DNA of 40,084 nucleotides from Gammaproteobacteria bacterium (GTDB taxonomy: Bacteria; Pseudomonadota; Gammaproteobacteria; Eutrophobiales; Eutrophobiaceae), in NCBI GenBank assembly GCA_026710545.1, contig JAPOQU010000089.1, positions 1 to 40,084 of the forward strand. Direction: 5' to 3'. Every line of letters begins with the position of its first letter. Positions within the stretch are counted from its first letter, which is position 1. A model generated the notes under the pieces. It was not told the DNA's origin. It did no database searches and saw only the letters and a list, made by a program, of their open reading frames with translations. Shown one piece after another: positions 15,556-22,506 of the stretch. A program made the translations under genes and the position numbers.

Positions 15556-16366
15556 TACTTGGCTTTTTCCCAGGTCGTTGCAATAATTCGACGGTAACCA
15601 GCAGGAGAACCGCGACCAGGATCAGGAAGGTCGCGGCGGCCAGGATGGCCGGGCTGATCTCTTCCCGGATTCCGGACCACATCTCGCGCGGGATGGTACG
15701 CTGCTCGATGCCGCCCATGAACAGCATGATGACCACCTCATCGAGTGACGCGGCAAACGCGAACAGGGCGCCGGAAATGACCCCCGGGCTGATGATGGGT
15801 AACTGTACCCTGAAGAAACTGTATGCCGGTCCGGCTCCGAGACTGGCAGCCGCGAGCAGCAGTTCGCGGTTGAAACCGGCCATGGACGCGGTCACCGTGA
15901 TGACGACAAAAGGCGCTCCCAGGACCGCGTGGGACAGGATCAGGGCGGTGTAGGTCTGGGTCAGGTTCAGGCTGGAATAGAAAAAGAACATGCCCGCGGC
16001 TGTGATAACGATGGGTACGATAAGAGGGGAGATCAGCAGTGCGGTGAGCGGCCGGCGCCAGGGCATCGCCGGGCTGGACAGGCCCAGGGCAGCCAGTGTG
16101 CCCAGGACCGTTGCCAGGGCCGCTGCAGAGAACCCGATGATGGCGCTGTTGAGGGCGGCGCTGCGCCATTGTTCGCCGAAAATGACCTGTTCGTACCAGC
16201 GCAGGGAATAAGCGTCCGGGTCCAGTTCCAGCATGCCCGTGGTGAAAGTAAAATAGGGTTCGGCGTTAAAGGACAGGGGGATAATCACCAGGATCGGCGC
16301 GACCAGGAACAGGAACGCCAGGCCGCAGAACAGCCGCAACGCCGTGCTTCCCGGACTAATCCGCAT
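15551..16366 (-). CDS. potC: Polyamine-type ABC transporter permease PotC
   Basis: Inner-membrane permease subunit of a spermidine/putrescine-type importer. The 271 residues hold about six transmembrane helices, beginning with ALRLFCGLAFLFLVAPILVIIPLSF. The EAA-type coupling loop that contacts the ATPase is AAASLGAGPAYSFFRVQLPIISPG. The segment SFAASLDEVVIMLFMGG corresponds to the conserved SLDE(F/V)V motif of PotC-type subunits. The start is supported by GAGG 7-8 bases upstream. It lies 27 bases after potB and ends in a repeat arm. The real substrate could be another amine or amino-acid derivative; sequence alone does not tell. Confidence 0.92.
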   Translation of the reverse strand: MRISPGSTALRLFCGLAFLFLVAPILVIIPLSFNAEPYFTFTTGMLELDPDAYSLRWYEQVIFGEQWRSAALNSAIIGFSAAALATVLGTLAALGLSSPAMPWRRPLTALLISPLIVPIVITAAGMFFFYSSLNLTQTYTALILSHAVLGAPFVVITVTASMAGFNRELLLAAASLGAGPAYSFFRVQLPIISPGVISGALFAFAASLDEVVIMLFMGGIEQRTIPREMWSGIREEISPAILAAATFLILVAVLLLVTVELLQRPGKKPSN

Positions 16367-16393
16367 TTTCTGCCTCGCTCACGCGGTCCGGAG

Positions 16394-17584
16394 TCATGCC
16401 CCCAGCCTCATTCGATCCAGGCCCAGCACGCGGTCATAGAGCAGGAACAACAACAGGACGGCGACAAACAGTACACAACCCAGGGCAGCGGCCAGGCCCC
16501 AGTTCAACGAGGTCTGAATGTGGTAGGCAATGAAGTTGGATATCAACTGGCCGCTCTGGCCGCCCACCAGCGCCGGGGTAATGTAGTAGCCGATGGCCAG
16601 GATGAATACCAGCAGGCAACCGGCCCCGACACCCGGCAGGGACTGCGGCAGGTAGACCTGGCGGAACGCCCTGGGCCAATTGGCGCCCAGCGACATGGCG
16701 GCCTGCATCTGCACCGCGGGGATCCCGCGCATGACTGAATAAATCGGCAGGATCATGAAAGGCAGCAGCACGTGCGTCATCGCCACCAGGGTGCCGGTCA
16801 TGTTGTGGATCATGGTAAGCCGTTGCTCGTCGGCGACGATTCCGACGCGGACCAGCAGGTCGTTGACCACACCCTGCTGCTGCAACAGTACGATCCAGGA
16901 CGTGGTGCGCACCAGCAGCGAGGTCCAGAACGGCACCAGTACCAGCACCAGCAACATGCGGCTCATGCGGGGTGGCGAATGGGCGATTAACCAGGCTACC
17001 GGGTAGCCTATCGCCAGGCACAGCAGGGTAATGACCAGGCTTACCCGGATGGTCTTGATGAACAAGGTTCCGTAAATGCGGCGGTCCTCCGGTTGCCGAA
17101 CGACCCCGCCGTCGCTGTCCAGCGTCAGGTCCAGCGCGTTCAGGTAGTAAATGGGTGTCACACGCGCCCCGGTCCGAACCAGTGCCTGCCAGATATCCGC
17201 TTCACCCCAGGCCGGGTTTATGTCCGGTAGTGTTTCGGACCAGGGAGCATCTCCTGCGCGTTTCAGTGCCCTGCCGCTGCGCATGATCACGCTGCGCATT
17301 CCGGAGGTGTCCCGGTTCAGCCGGGTGGCGAGCCTGCCGATTGTCTTTTCTTCCCGCGCCAGGCCAAGTTCACGGGCCGCCAGCGCGTACACCTGCTCCG
17401 CCGGCAATCCCGTACCGTCCCACTCCTCCAGCGCAGCTAAGGTTTCCGGCATTATGTCGGCGACAAGCGGATCGTACAGGCTGCGCATGAACATGCTGCC
17501 CAGGGGCGCAACGAACGTCACCAGGATGAACGCGGTCAGCGGCAGCGCCAGCAATATGGCGCCGGTGCGGGCTTTGTTTAACAT
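16394..17584 (-). CDS. potB: Polyamine-type ABC transporter permease PotB with extended periplasmic loop
   Basis: Second permease subunit of the importer, 396 residues, about 100 longer than usual PotB (about 285-300). The first helix (AILLALPLTAFILVTFVAPLG) is followed by a soluble insert of roughly residues 35-180 (including EEWDGTGLPAEQVYALAARE and DINPAWGEADIWQALVRTG) before the usual permease core starting IRVSLVITLLCLAIGYPVAWLIA. The EAA loop is AAMSLGANWPRAFRQVYLPQSLPG. Similar large loops are known in a subgroup of polyamine-family permeases. The insert should be periplasmic and might contact the binding protein (inference). A family B repeat occupies the gap before its start, which has only a weak ribosome binding site. 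Confidence 0.9.
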   Translation of the reverse strand: MLNKARTGAILLALPLTAFILVTFVAPLGSMFMRSLYDPLVADIMPETLAALEEWDGTGLPAEQVYALAARELGLAREEKTIGRLATRLNRDTSGMRSVIMRSGRALKRAGDAPWSETLPDINPAWGEADIWQALVRTGARVTPIYYLNALDLTLDSDGGVVRQPEDRRIYGTLFIKTIRVSLVITLLCLAIGYPVAWLIAHSPPRMSRMLLVLVLVPFWTSLLVRTTSWIVLLQQQGVVNDLLVRVGIVADEQRLTMIHNMTGTLVAMTHVLLPFMILPIYSVMRGIPAVQMQAAMSLGANWPRAFRQVYLPQSLPGVGAGCLLVFILAIGYYITPALVGGQSGQLISNFIAYHIQTSLNWGLAAALGCVLFVAVLLLFLLYDRVLGLDRMRLGA

Positions 17585-17591
17585 GTCTTTA

Positions 17592-17636
17592 CCACAGATC
17601 TATCCGCAGATTACGCAGATTAGCGCAGATAAATCA
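17592..17636. repeat. Family B repeat unit between potD and potB
   Basis: A single-orientation copy with TATCCGCAGATTACGCAGAT followed by TAGCGCAGATAAATCA. Its end supplies the TGA stop codon of potD (17634-17636, read on the minus strand). No inverted partner is nearby. It lies within the transcript between the binding protein and the permease genes. Confidence 0.8.
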
Positions 17637-18737
17637 TTTAACCAACCAGGCGGCGAAGCGCTCGTTCATCTCGTCCTGGTTGTCGGCCCACCATTCCGGG
17701 TCTTCCAGGACTGCGTTGCTAATGTTCTGCGGCGCATTGGGCAGGTGTGGTTCCATATCGATACCCGTCTCCAGGTGCTTGTCGACCAGCGCCAGGGATG
17801 AATGGCGCAGGGGACCATAGGAGATATACCTGGTCAGGTTGGCCAGGGACTCGGTGCTGGTGGCGAACGCGACGAACTGGCGAGCCAGTTCCAGCTTGGG
17901 TGTGCCGGCAACGATAACCTGGTAACCGAACGCCAGCAACTGGCCGTCCCAGACGATGGTCAGCGGTTGATTCTCCAGTGCCCAGGCGTTGAAAATCCGT
18001 CCGTTGTAGGCTGTGCTCATAACGACCTCACCGTCGGCCAGCATCTGCGGAGGCTGCGCGCCGGCCTCCCACCAGACGACCTGGTTCTTGACAGTGTCCA
18101 GTTTGCGGAAAGCGCGGGCGATGCCTTCTTCGGTGGACAGGAGTTCATAGACCCGGGCGGACGGAACACCATCCGCCACCAGGGCAAATTCCAGGTTGGC
18201 GTTGGGCGCCCGGCGCATGCCTCTGCGGCCCGGAAACTTCTCAAGGTCGAAGAAGTCGGCCATCGTCGCCGGTTTCTGTTCGGGGAAGCGGGTGTCGTTA
18301 TAAGCGTATACCGTGCTGTAGACCAGGTTCTTCGCACCGCATTCCACGTCATAGACGTCCAGGAAATCCTGCGTTGCCGGGGTGCCGTCCGGCGCCGGAG
18401 GGAGGGTTTCGTAGTCGACTGTTTCCAGCAGTCCCTCATCACAACCCAGCAGCGCATCGCCGGCTTCCATATCGACCACGTCCCAGGACACGTTGCCGGT
18501 CTCGACTTGTGCCCTGACCTGGGCGAGTCCGCCGTTGTATTCATCCAGCTTTATCTGAATGCCGGTCTCCTCGACGAAGCGCTCGTGGTAAGCCTTGACG
18601 GAACTCCTGGCATAGGAACCTCCCCAGGACACAACGGTGATAAACTGATCTTCCTGTGCGTTGACCGGTACAGTCGACAACATCATGGTTGAAGTCCAGG
18701 CAGCGCAGAGCAGGACAGATGTCTTGATGGTTTTCAA
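17634..18737 (-). CDS. potD: Polyamine-type ABC transporter periplasmic substrate-binding protein PotD
   Basis: Periplasmic solute-binding protein of the spermidine/putrescine family (COG0687 type), 367 residues. An N-terminal signal peptide (TSVLLCAAWTSTMMLSTVPVNAQED) is followed by ITVVSWGGSYARSSVKAYHERFVEETGIQI, the normal start of the mature domain; WDVVDMEAGDALLGCDEGLL and GEVVMSTAYNGRIFNAWALEN are recognisable family segments. The start codon is TTG at 18737, chosen because AGGAG lies 7 bases upstream. The VVSWGGSY opening is common in the subgroup annotated for polyamines or opine-like compounds, so the ligand is not certain. It lies 35 bases after the potA stop with a palindrome between. 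Confidence 0.92.
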   Translation of the reverse strand: MKTIKTSVLLCAAWTSTMMLSTVPVNAQEDQFITVVSWGGSYARSSVKAYHERFVEETGIQIKLDEYNGGLAQVRAQVETGNVSWDVVDMEAGDALLGCDEGLLETVDYETLPPAPDGTPATQDFLDVYDVECGAKNLVYSTVYAYNDTRFPEQKPATMADFFDLEKFPGRRGMRRAPNANLEFALVADGVPSARVYELLSTEEGIARAFRKLDTVKNQVVWWEAGAQPPQMLADGEVVMSTAYNGRIFNAWALENQPLTIVWDGQLLAFGYQVIVAGTPKLELARQFVAFATSTESLANLTRYISYGPLRHSSLALVDKHLETGIDMEPHLPNAPQNISNAVLEDPEWWADNQDEMNERFAAWLVK

Positions 18738-18744
18738 CAGAATT

Positions 18745-18749
18745 CTCCT
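18745..18749 (-). promoter_or_regulatory. Ribosome binding site deciding the TTG start of potD
   Basis: AGGAG on the minus strand ends 7 bases before the TTG at 18737. It supports an unusual TTG initiation for potD. Confidence 0.7.
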
Positions 18750-18766
18750 ATAAGTTATTTGAATAC

Positions 18767-18796
18767 TTGGGGTCAGAGCAATTGCTCTGACCCCAA
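18767..18796. repeat. Family A palindrome at the potA-potD junction
   Basis: Perfect 30-bp palindrome with arms TTGGGGTCAGAGCAA and complement, identical in core to the copy at 9063-9096. It encodes the C-terminal LGSEQLL and stop of PotA, and lies 30 bases before the potD start. In mRNA it forms a strong hairpin between the ATPase and binding-protein cistrons. A REP at an internal junction of an ABC operon is known from malE-malF, where it protects upstream RNA. Confidence 0.9.
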
Positions 18797-19927
18797 ATTT
18801 GTGTTAACGGTTGTATTACGGTTAATGGGTTGTGGTGATGCCTGTTTCAGGTCCAGCGCACGGCAATCGGTGACCAGCCAGCCCAGGGTGACCGTGTCTC
18901 CCGGCAGGATCCCGCCGTGGCCGATGACATTGGGTATTTTAACGATAAATTGACTGCGCCCGAGCAGCGCGGCATGGATGCGCAGGTGATCGCCCATGAA
19001 AATAATATCTTCCACTTCGGCTTCAAAGCAATTGGGATAGAGGTCAGGCGGCGGGTTCAGCGCCACCCGCTCGGGGCGGATAGTGAGACAGGTGTGAGAG
19101 TCGTTTTCATCGATTGCCACGGGGAAAGCTCTTATGATTTGACCTGCCACTTCCACCTGGCACTCATCGGGATCGTGGTTGACTATGCGACCCTCGACCT
19201 GGTTGTTCTCACCGATAAAATTGGCTACGAACAGGCGTTGCGGTTCCTCGTACAGGGCTTCCGGCGAAGCCACCTGGCAGATGCGGCCCTGCTCCATGAC
19301 TGCAACCCGGTCCGACAGCACCATGGCCTCACCCTGGTCGTGGGTTACGTAGATCATGGTTACCTCGAGCCGCTGTTGCAGGCGGCGGATCTCGTACTGC
19401 ATTTCCTCGCGCAGGCGCCGGTCCAGGGCGCCCAGGGGTTCGTCCATCAATACCAGGTCCGGTTCAAATACCAGGGCGCGGGCGATCGCGACGCGTTGCT
19501 GCTGGCCGCCGGACAGTTGCGCCGGCCGGCGCTCAGCGAAGTCCCGGAGCTGCACCATGTCCAGCGCCCGCATGACGCTGCGGGTTATGTCGTCCCTGGG
19601 TAGCCGCCGCGCCTGCAATGGGAATGCAAGGTTTTCGCCGATCGTCATGTGGGGGAACAGTGCATAGTGTTGAAACACGACGCCGATGTTTCTCTTCCAG
19701 GGCTTGACCTGGTTGACCGGGCGGCTGTTCAGCCAGATCTCGCCGCTGCTGGGTTCCTCGAATCCGGCCAGCATCTTCAGGCAGGTCGTCTTGCCCGATC
19801 CGGATGGCCCGAGCAGGGTGACGAATTCGCCGCGCTCGACACTCAGGCTGAAGTCCAGGACCGAGAATGTCTGCCCGTCATAGCTCTTGCTGACGTTGAA
19901 GAATTCTACGAACGCGTGGCTGGTCAT
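18773..19927 (-). CDS. potA: Polyamine-type ABC transporter ATP-binding protein PotA
   Basis: Cytoplasmic ATPase of the importer, 384 residues. Walker A GPSGSGKTT, Q-loop in VFQHYALFPHMT, signature LSGGQQQR, Walker B VLMDEPLGALD and the switch histidine in YVTHDQGEAM are all intact. A TOBE-type regulatory domain follows (NFIGENNQVEGRI...; LTIRPERVALNP). First gene of the four-gene operon potA-potD-potB-potC. Its last residues LGSEQLL come from a REP-like palindrome and are identical to the tail of the unrelated thioesterase at 8615-9088, so the C-terminus has been modified. The ATG lies just outside a family C repeat element that occupies the upstream region, where the promoter must be. Confidence 0.95.
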   Translation of the reverse strand: MTSHAFVEFFNVSKSYDGQTFSVLDFSLSVERGEFVTLLGPSGSGKTTCLKMLAGFEEPSSGEIWLNSRPVNQVKPWKRNIGVVFQHYALFPHMTIGENLAFPLQARRLPRDDITRSVMRALDMVQLRDFAERRPAQLSGGQQQRVAIARALVFEPDLVLMDEPLGALDRRLREEMQYEIRRLQQRLEVTMIYVTHDQGEAMVLSDRVAVMEQGRICQVASPEALYEEPQRLFVANFIGENNQVEGRIVNHDPDECQVEVAGQIIRAFPVAIDENDSHTCLTIRPERVALNPPPDLYPNCFEAEVEDIIFMGDHLRIHAALLGRSQFIVKIPNVIGHGGILPGDTVTLGWLVTDCRALDLKQASPQPINRNTTVNTNLGSEQLL

Positions 19928-19941
19928 AAATCTACAGGATC

Positions 19942-20112
19942 ATTTAACATGGATGCACAGGATATACAGGATAAAATATTTTAAATCTTGTTTTTGCAGT
20001 AAACTGCTTGAATCGGGGCTGAAATTATAAATTAACCGAAGCGCCCTTATTATAATATCCTGTTCATCCTGTGTATCCATGTTAAATTTAAATAGTTCTG
20101 TACATCCATGTT
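19942..20112. repeat. Family C inverted-repeat element upstream of potA, with an extra half unit
   Basis: Left arm 19942-19974 (ATTTAACATGGATGCACAGG, then ATATACAGGATAAA) pairs with right arm 20055-20089 (ATATCCTGTTCATCCTGTGT, then ATCCATGTTAAATT). A further half unit, CTGTACATCCATGTT, lies at 20098-20112 and contains the start codon of the next gene. The element fills the divergent gap between potA and pyrD, so both promoters must lie in or next to it. Confidence 0.8.
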
Positions 20113-21049
20113 GAATCTTCGCAACAAGCTTGCCACAGACTTCTGCGGGATGCAGTTCGACACGCCGCTGGTTTTATTGTCGGGCTGTGTCGGTTTCGGC
20201 GAGGAATATACCCGGGTCAAGGGTTTTTCCAACCGGGATGCCGGCGCTGTTTGCCTGAAGGGGACGACGCTGGAGCCGCGCCTTGGCAACCCCCCGCACC
20301 GCATTGCGGAAACATACCTGGGTATGTTGAATTCCATCGGTTTGCAAAATCCGGGGGCGAGACGGGTAGTGGATGAATACCTGCCGGAACTGGATTTTGC
20401 CGAGACGCGTTTCATCGCTAATGTCTGCGGTTCCACGATAGAGGAATACGCGGAAGTGACCCGCATCTTCCATGACTCACCCATCGACGCCATAGAGGTC
20501 AATATCTCCTGTCCGAATATCAAGGAAGGCGGCGTCAGCTTCGGCAACTACCCGGAGATGTCAGCGCAGGTCGTCTCGGCGTGCCGCAACGAGACCGACA
20601 AACCTATCATCACCAAGCTCTCGCCGAACCAGACCGACATCGTGGAAAACGCGCGCCGCTGCATTGACGCGGGCAGCGACGCCCTGGCGGTGATCAACAC
20701 CGTTACCGGCATGGCTGTCGACCTGGACACACGCGAGCCCGTTATCGGTACGAACCAGGGAGGGTTGTCGGGTCCGGCCATCAAGCCTGTTGCGCTGCTC
20801 AGGACCTGGCAGGTCTACCAGGTATGCAGGGACAGGAACATACCGATTATCGGGCAGGGCGGCATTACCACCGCAAACGACGCCCTGGAATTCCTCCTGG
20901 CCGGAGCCAGCGCCATCGGTGTCGGCACAGCTTTGTTCTACGACCCCCTGGTCTGCCAGAAGATCAACGCTGGCATCGTGCAATACCTGGATAAACACGG
21001 CATTGACAGTGTGACTGATCTGGTGGGGACCCTGAATGTGAAAACATGA
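20108..21049 (+). CDS. pyrD: Dihydroorotate dehydrogenase, class 1B type
   Basis: FMN enzyme of pyrimidine synthesis, oxidising dihydroorotate to orotate. The 313 residues align along their whole length with class 1B (NAD-dependent) enzymes such as Lactococcus PyrDB: SGCVGFGEEY, KGTTLEPRLGNPPHRIAET, GMLNSIGLQNPG, IEVNISCPNIKEGG with Cys135 at the position of the known catalytic cysteine, KLSPNQTDIV, NTVTGMAVDL and GGLSGPAIKPVAL. Class 1B needs the electron-transfer subunit PyrK, which is not in the window. Most gammaproteobacteria use membrane class 2 PyrD, so this is notable. The ATG lies within a family C repeat half unit and has no Shine-Dalgarno; a downstream start is possible but the next residues fit the family start. 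A related enzyme acting on another substrate cannot be excluded. Confidence 0.85.
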   Translation: MLNLRNKLATDFCGMQFDTPLVLLSGCVGFGEEYTRVKGFSNRDAGAVCLKGTTLEPRLGNPPHRIAETYLGMLNSIGLQNPGARRVVDEYLPELDFAETRFIANVCGSTIEEYAEVTRIFHDSPIDAIEVNISCPNIKEGGVSFGNYPEMSAQVVSACRNETDKPIITKLSPNQTDIVENARRCIDAGSDALAVINTVTGMAVDLDTREPVIGTNQGGLSGPAIKPVALLRTWQVYQVCRDRNIPIIGQGGITTANDALEFLLAGASAIGVGTALFYDPLVCQKINAGIVQYLDKHGIDSVTDLVGTLNVKT

Positions 21050-21050
21050 T

Positions 21051-21085
21051 TTATCCGCAGATTACGCAGATGAACGCAGATGATT
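21051..21085 (+). repeat. Family B repeat unit, left arm of an element split by the insertion sequence
   Basis: The core TTATCCGCAGATTACGCAGA (21051-21070) is followed by TGAACGCAGATGATT. It starts one base after the pyrD stop codon. An inverted partner lies at 22467-22506 on the other side of the ISAs1 element. Confidence 0.85.
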
Positions 21086-21167
21086 TGAAGTGAAAAACCA
21101 ATCCGGTGTCATTTGTCGGGGGTACGTGTACTACGATTCAGTATTGGAAGTGCGCTTTTAGCTGTAA

Positions 21168-21175
21168 TCAAACAA
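21168..21175. repeat. Target site duplication, left copy
   Basis: TCAAACAA directly adjoins the left inverted repeat of the insertion sequence and is repeated at 22432-22439. An 8-bp duplication is the known size for ISAs1-family elements. Confidence 0.85.
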
Positions 21176-22431
21176 TTAGGGCAAGATCATACTTTCGGTC
21201 ATAAGTAGAGGGGTTTTTATTCCAAAGAGGTATAAATAAGCAGTGAACTCCTGGATTTTGTGGGGATCATAGCAGTATTCACCCTAAAATGAGGAGATAC
21301 CCATGAGTTTACTGGCCCAATTAGCGACGATTGACGACCCGCGGCGTGATATCAACAAGAAGCATGCGTTGTTGGACATTCTGTTTTTGACGGTGAGTGC
21401 GGTATTGTCGGGGGCGGAGGGTTGGAAGGATATCAAGGAATTTGGTGATGAGAAGCTGGATTGGCTACGTCAATACCGGCCGTTCGGTAATGGGATACCG
21501 GTGGATGATACGATAGCGCGGGTGGTGCGAGCGATAGACCCGACGCAGTTCAACCGGGCGTTCATTGCCTGGGTGAATGAGGTGCGGCGGGCGCAGGGGC
21601 AGGAGCAGATTGCCCTGAACGGGAAGACCTTGAGGCGTTCCCATGACGGGGAGAAGCAGGCCGCCCTGCACAGCATCACGGCCTGGGGGCACGAGTGTGG
21701 TCTGGTCTTGGCACAGATGAAGTCATCGGGGAAGAAGAACGAACAGGCCTCGGTGATGGAGATGTTGGAACTGCTGCAGGTGGACGGCGCGCATATCACC
21801 GCGGATGCGATGAACACGCAGAAGAAGATTGCTCGGAAGATACACGAGAAAGGCGGGGATTACACGTTGTCGCTGAAGGATAACCACAAGACCTTTCAGC
21901 GGGAAATACAGGCGTACTTTCATAAGGTTACACGCGATGACCCGGACCGGGTAGCCGTGTATGAGGAGGTCGATGGGGGGCATGGCCGGGTGGAGCGGCG
22001 CACCTGCCGGCAGTTGCCGGTGAGTGACTGGGTGAGCGAGGCGGCGAAGTGGCCGGGACTGCAAACGGTGATAGAGATGGAACGGGAACGGCACCTGCCG
22101 GGGCAGGCGGTGGAAACCGAGACGCACTACTATATCAGTTCCTTGCCGGTGGATGCGGTCCGGGTGGCGCGCGGCATACGTCAGCATTGGGAAGTAGAGA
22201 ATAAAGCCCATTGGGTGCTGGACGTGGCGTTCAAGGAGGACGACTGTCGGATTCGCAAAGGGGACGGGGCGGAGAACGTGGCGATTATCCGGCGCTTCTG
22301 TCTGAACCTGGCGCGCTTGCATCCGCACAAGAACAGTATGCGGGGGAAACTCAAGCAGGCCGGGTGGAGTGACACAAAACGGGCTGAAATCCTGTTTGGA
22401 CAAGCCGGATAAAAGTATGCGGTTGCCCTAA
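21176..22431 (+). mobile_element. Complete ISAs1-family insertion sequence
   Basis: A 1256-bp element bounded by terminal inverted repeats TTAGGGCAAGATCATAC (21176-21192) and, read inward from the right end, TTAGGGCAACCGCATAC (22415-22431), 14 of 17 matching. It contains one intact transposase gene and is flanked by a perfect 8-bp direct repeat, TCAAACAA. Perfect duplications and an intact frame suggest recent insertion. It landed inside a family B inverted-repeat element between pyrD and the TPR gene. Confidence 0.9.
21303..22412 (+). CDS. ISAs1 family transposase
   Basis: DDE-type transposase of 369 residues. The N-terminal DUF4338/H-repeat-associated part (LLAQLATIDDPRRDINKKHALLDILFLTVSAVLSGAEGWKDIKEFG) and the DDE domain (IALNGKTLRRS, ITADAMNTQKKIARKI, YTLSLKDNHK, and IRQHWEVENKAHWVLDVAFKEDDCRIRKGDGAENVAIIRRFCLNL) are all recognisable of this family, whose members include the H-repeat proteins of E. 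coli. The GAGGAG just before the ATG is a good ribosome binding site. The gene is not truncated, so it may be functional. Confidence 0.95.
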   Translation: MSLLAQLATIDDPRRDINKKHALLDILFLTVSAVLSGAEGWKDIKEFGDEKLDWLRQYRPFGNGIPVDDTIARVVRAIDPTQFNRAFIAWVNEVRRAQGQEQIALNGKTLRRSHDGEKQAALHSITAWGHECGLVLAQMKSSGKKNEQASVMEMLELLQVDGAHITADAMNTQKKIARKIHEKGGDYTLSLKDNHKTFQREIQAYFHKVTRDDPDRVAVYEEVDGGHGRVERRTCRQLPVSDWVSEAAKWPGLQTVIEMERERHLPGQAVETETHYYISSLPVDAVRVARGIRQHWEVENKAHWVLDVAFKEDDCRIRKGDGAENVAIIRRFCLNLARLHPHKNSMRGKLKQAGWSDTKRAEILFGQAG

Positions 22432-22439
22432 TCAAACAA
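22432..22439. repeat. Target site duplication, right copy
   Basis: TCAAACAA directly after the right inverted repeat of the ISAs1 element, identical to 21168-21175. Confidence 0.85.
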
Positions 22440-22466
22440 TCACCGATACCATTAAATTTATAAAAA

Positions 22467-22506
22467 ATCTGTGTTATCTGCGTTAATCTGCGTAATCTGC
22501 GGATAG
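22467..22506 (-). repeat. Family B repeat unit, right arm, overlapping the TPR gene 3' end
   Basis: Reads ATCTGCGTTAATCTGCGTAA then TCTGCGGATAG on the plus strand. It encodes the last seven residues, LSADYAD, and the stop codon of the TPR gene on the minus strand. It is the inverted partner of the unit at 21051-21085. Without the insertion sequence and one target copy the two arms would delimit an element of about 192 bp, close to the 193 bp of the ubiJ-ubiB element. Confidence 0.85.

Noticed and set aside
17802..18692. Long plus-strand open frame opposite potD (296 codons)
   Set aside because: It is the antisense shadow of potD, which has clear family motifs and a signal peptide; the shadow protein has no recognisable domain.
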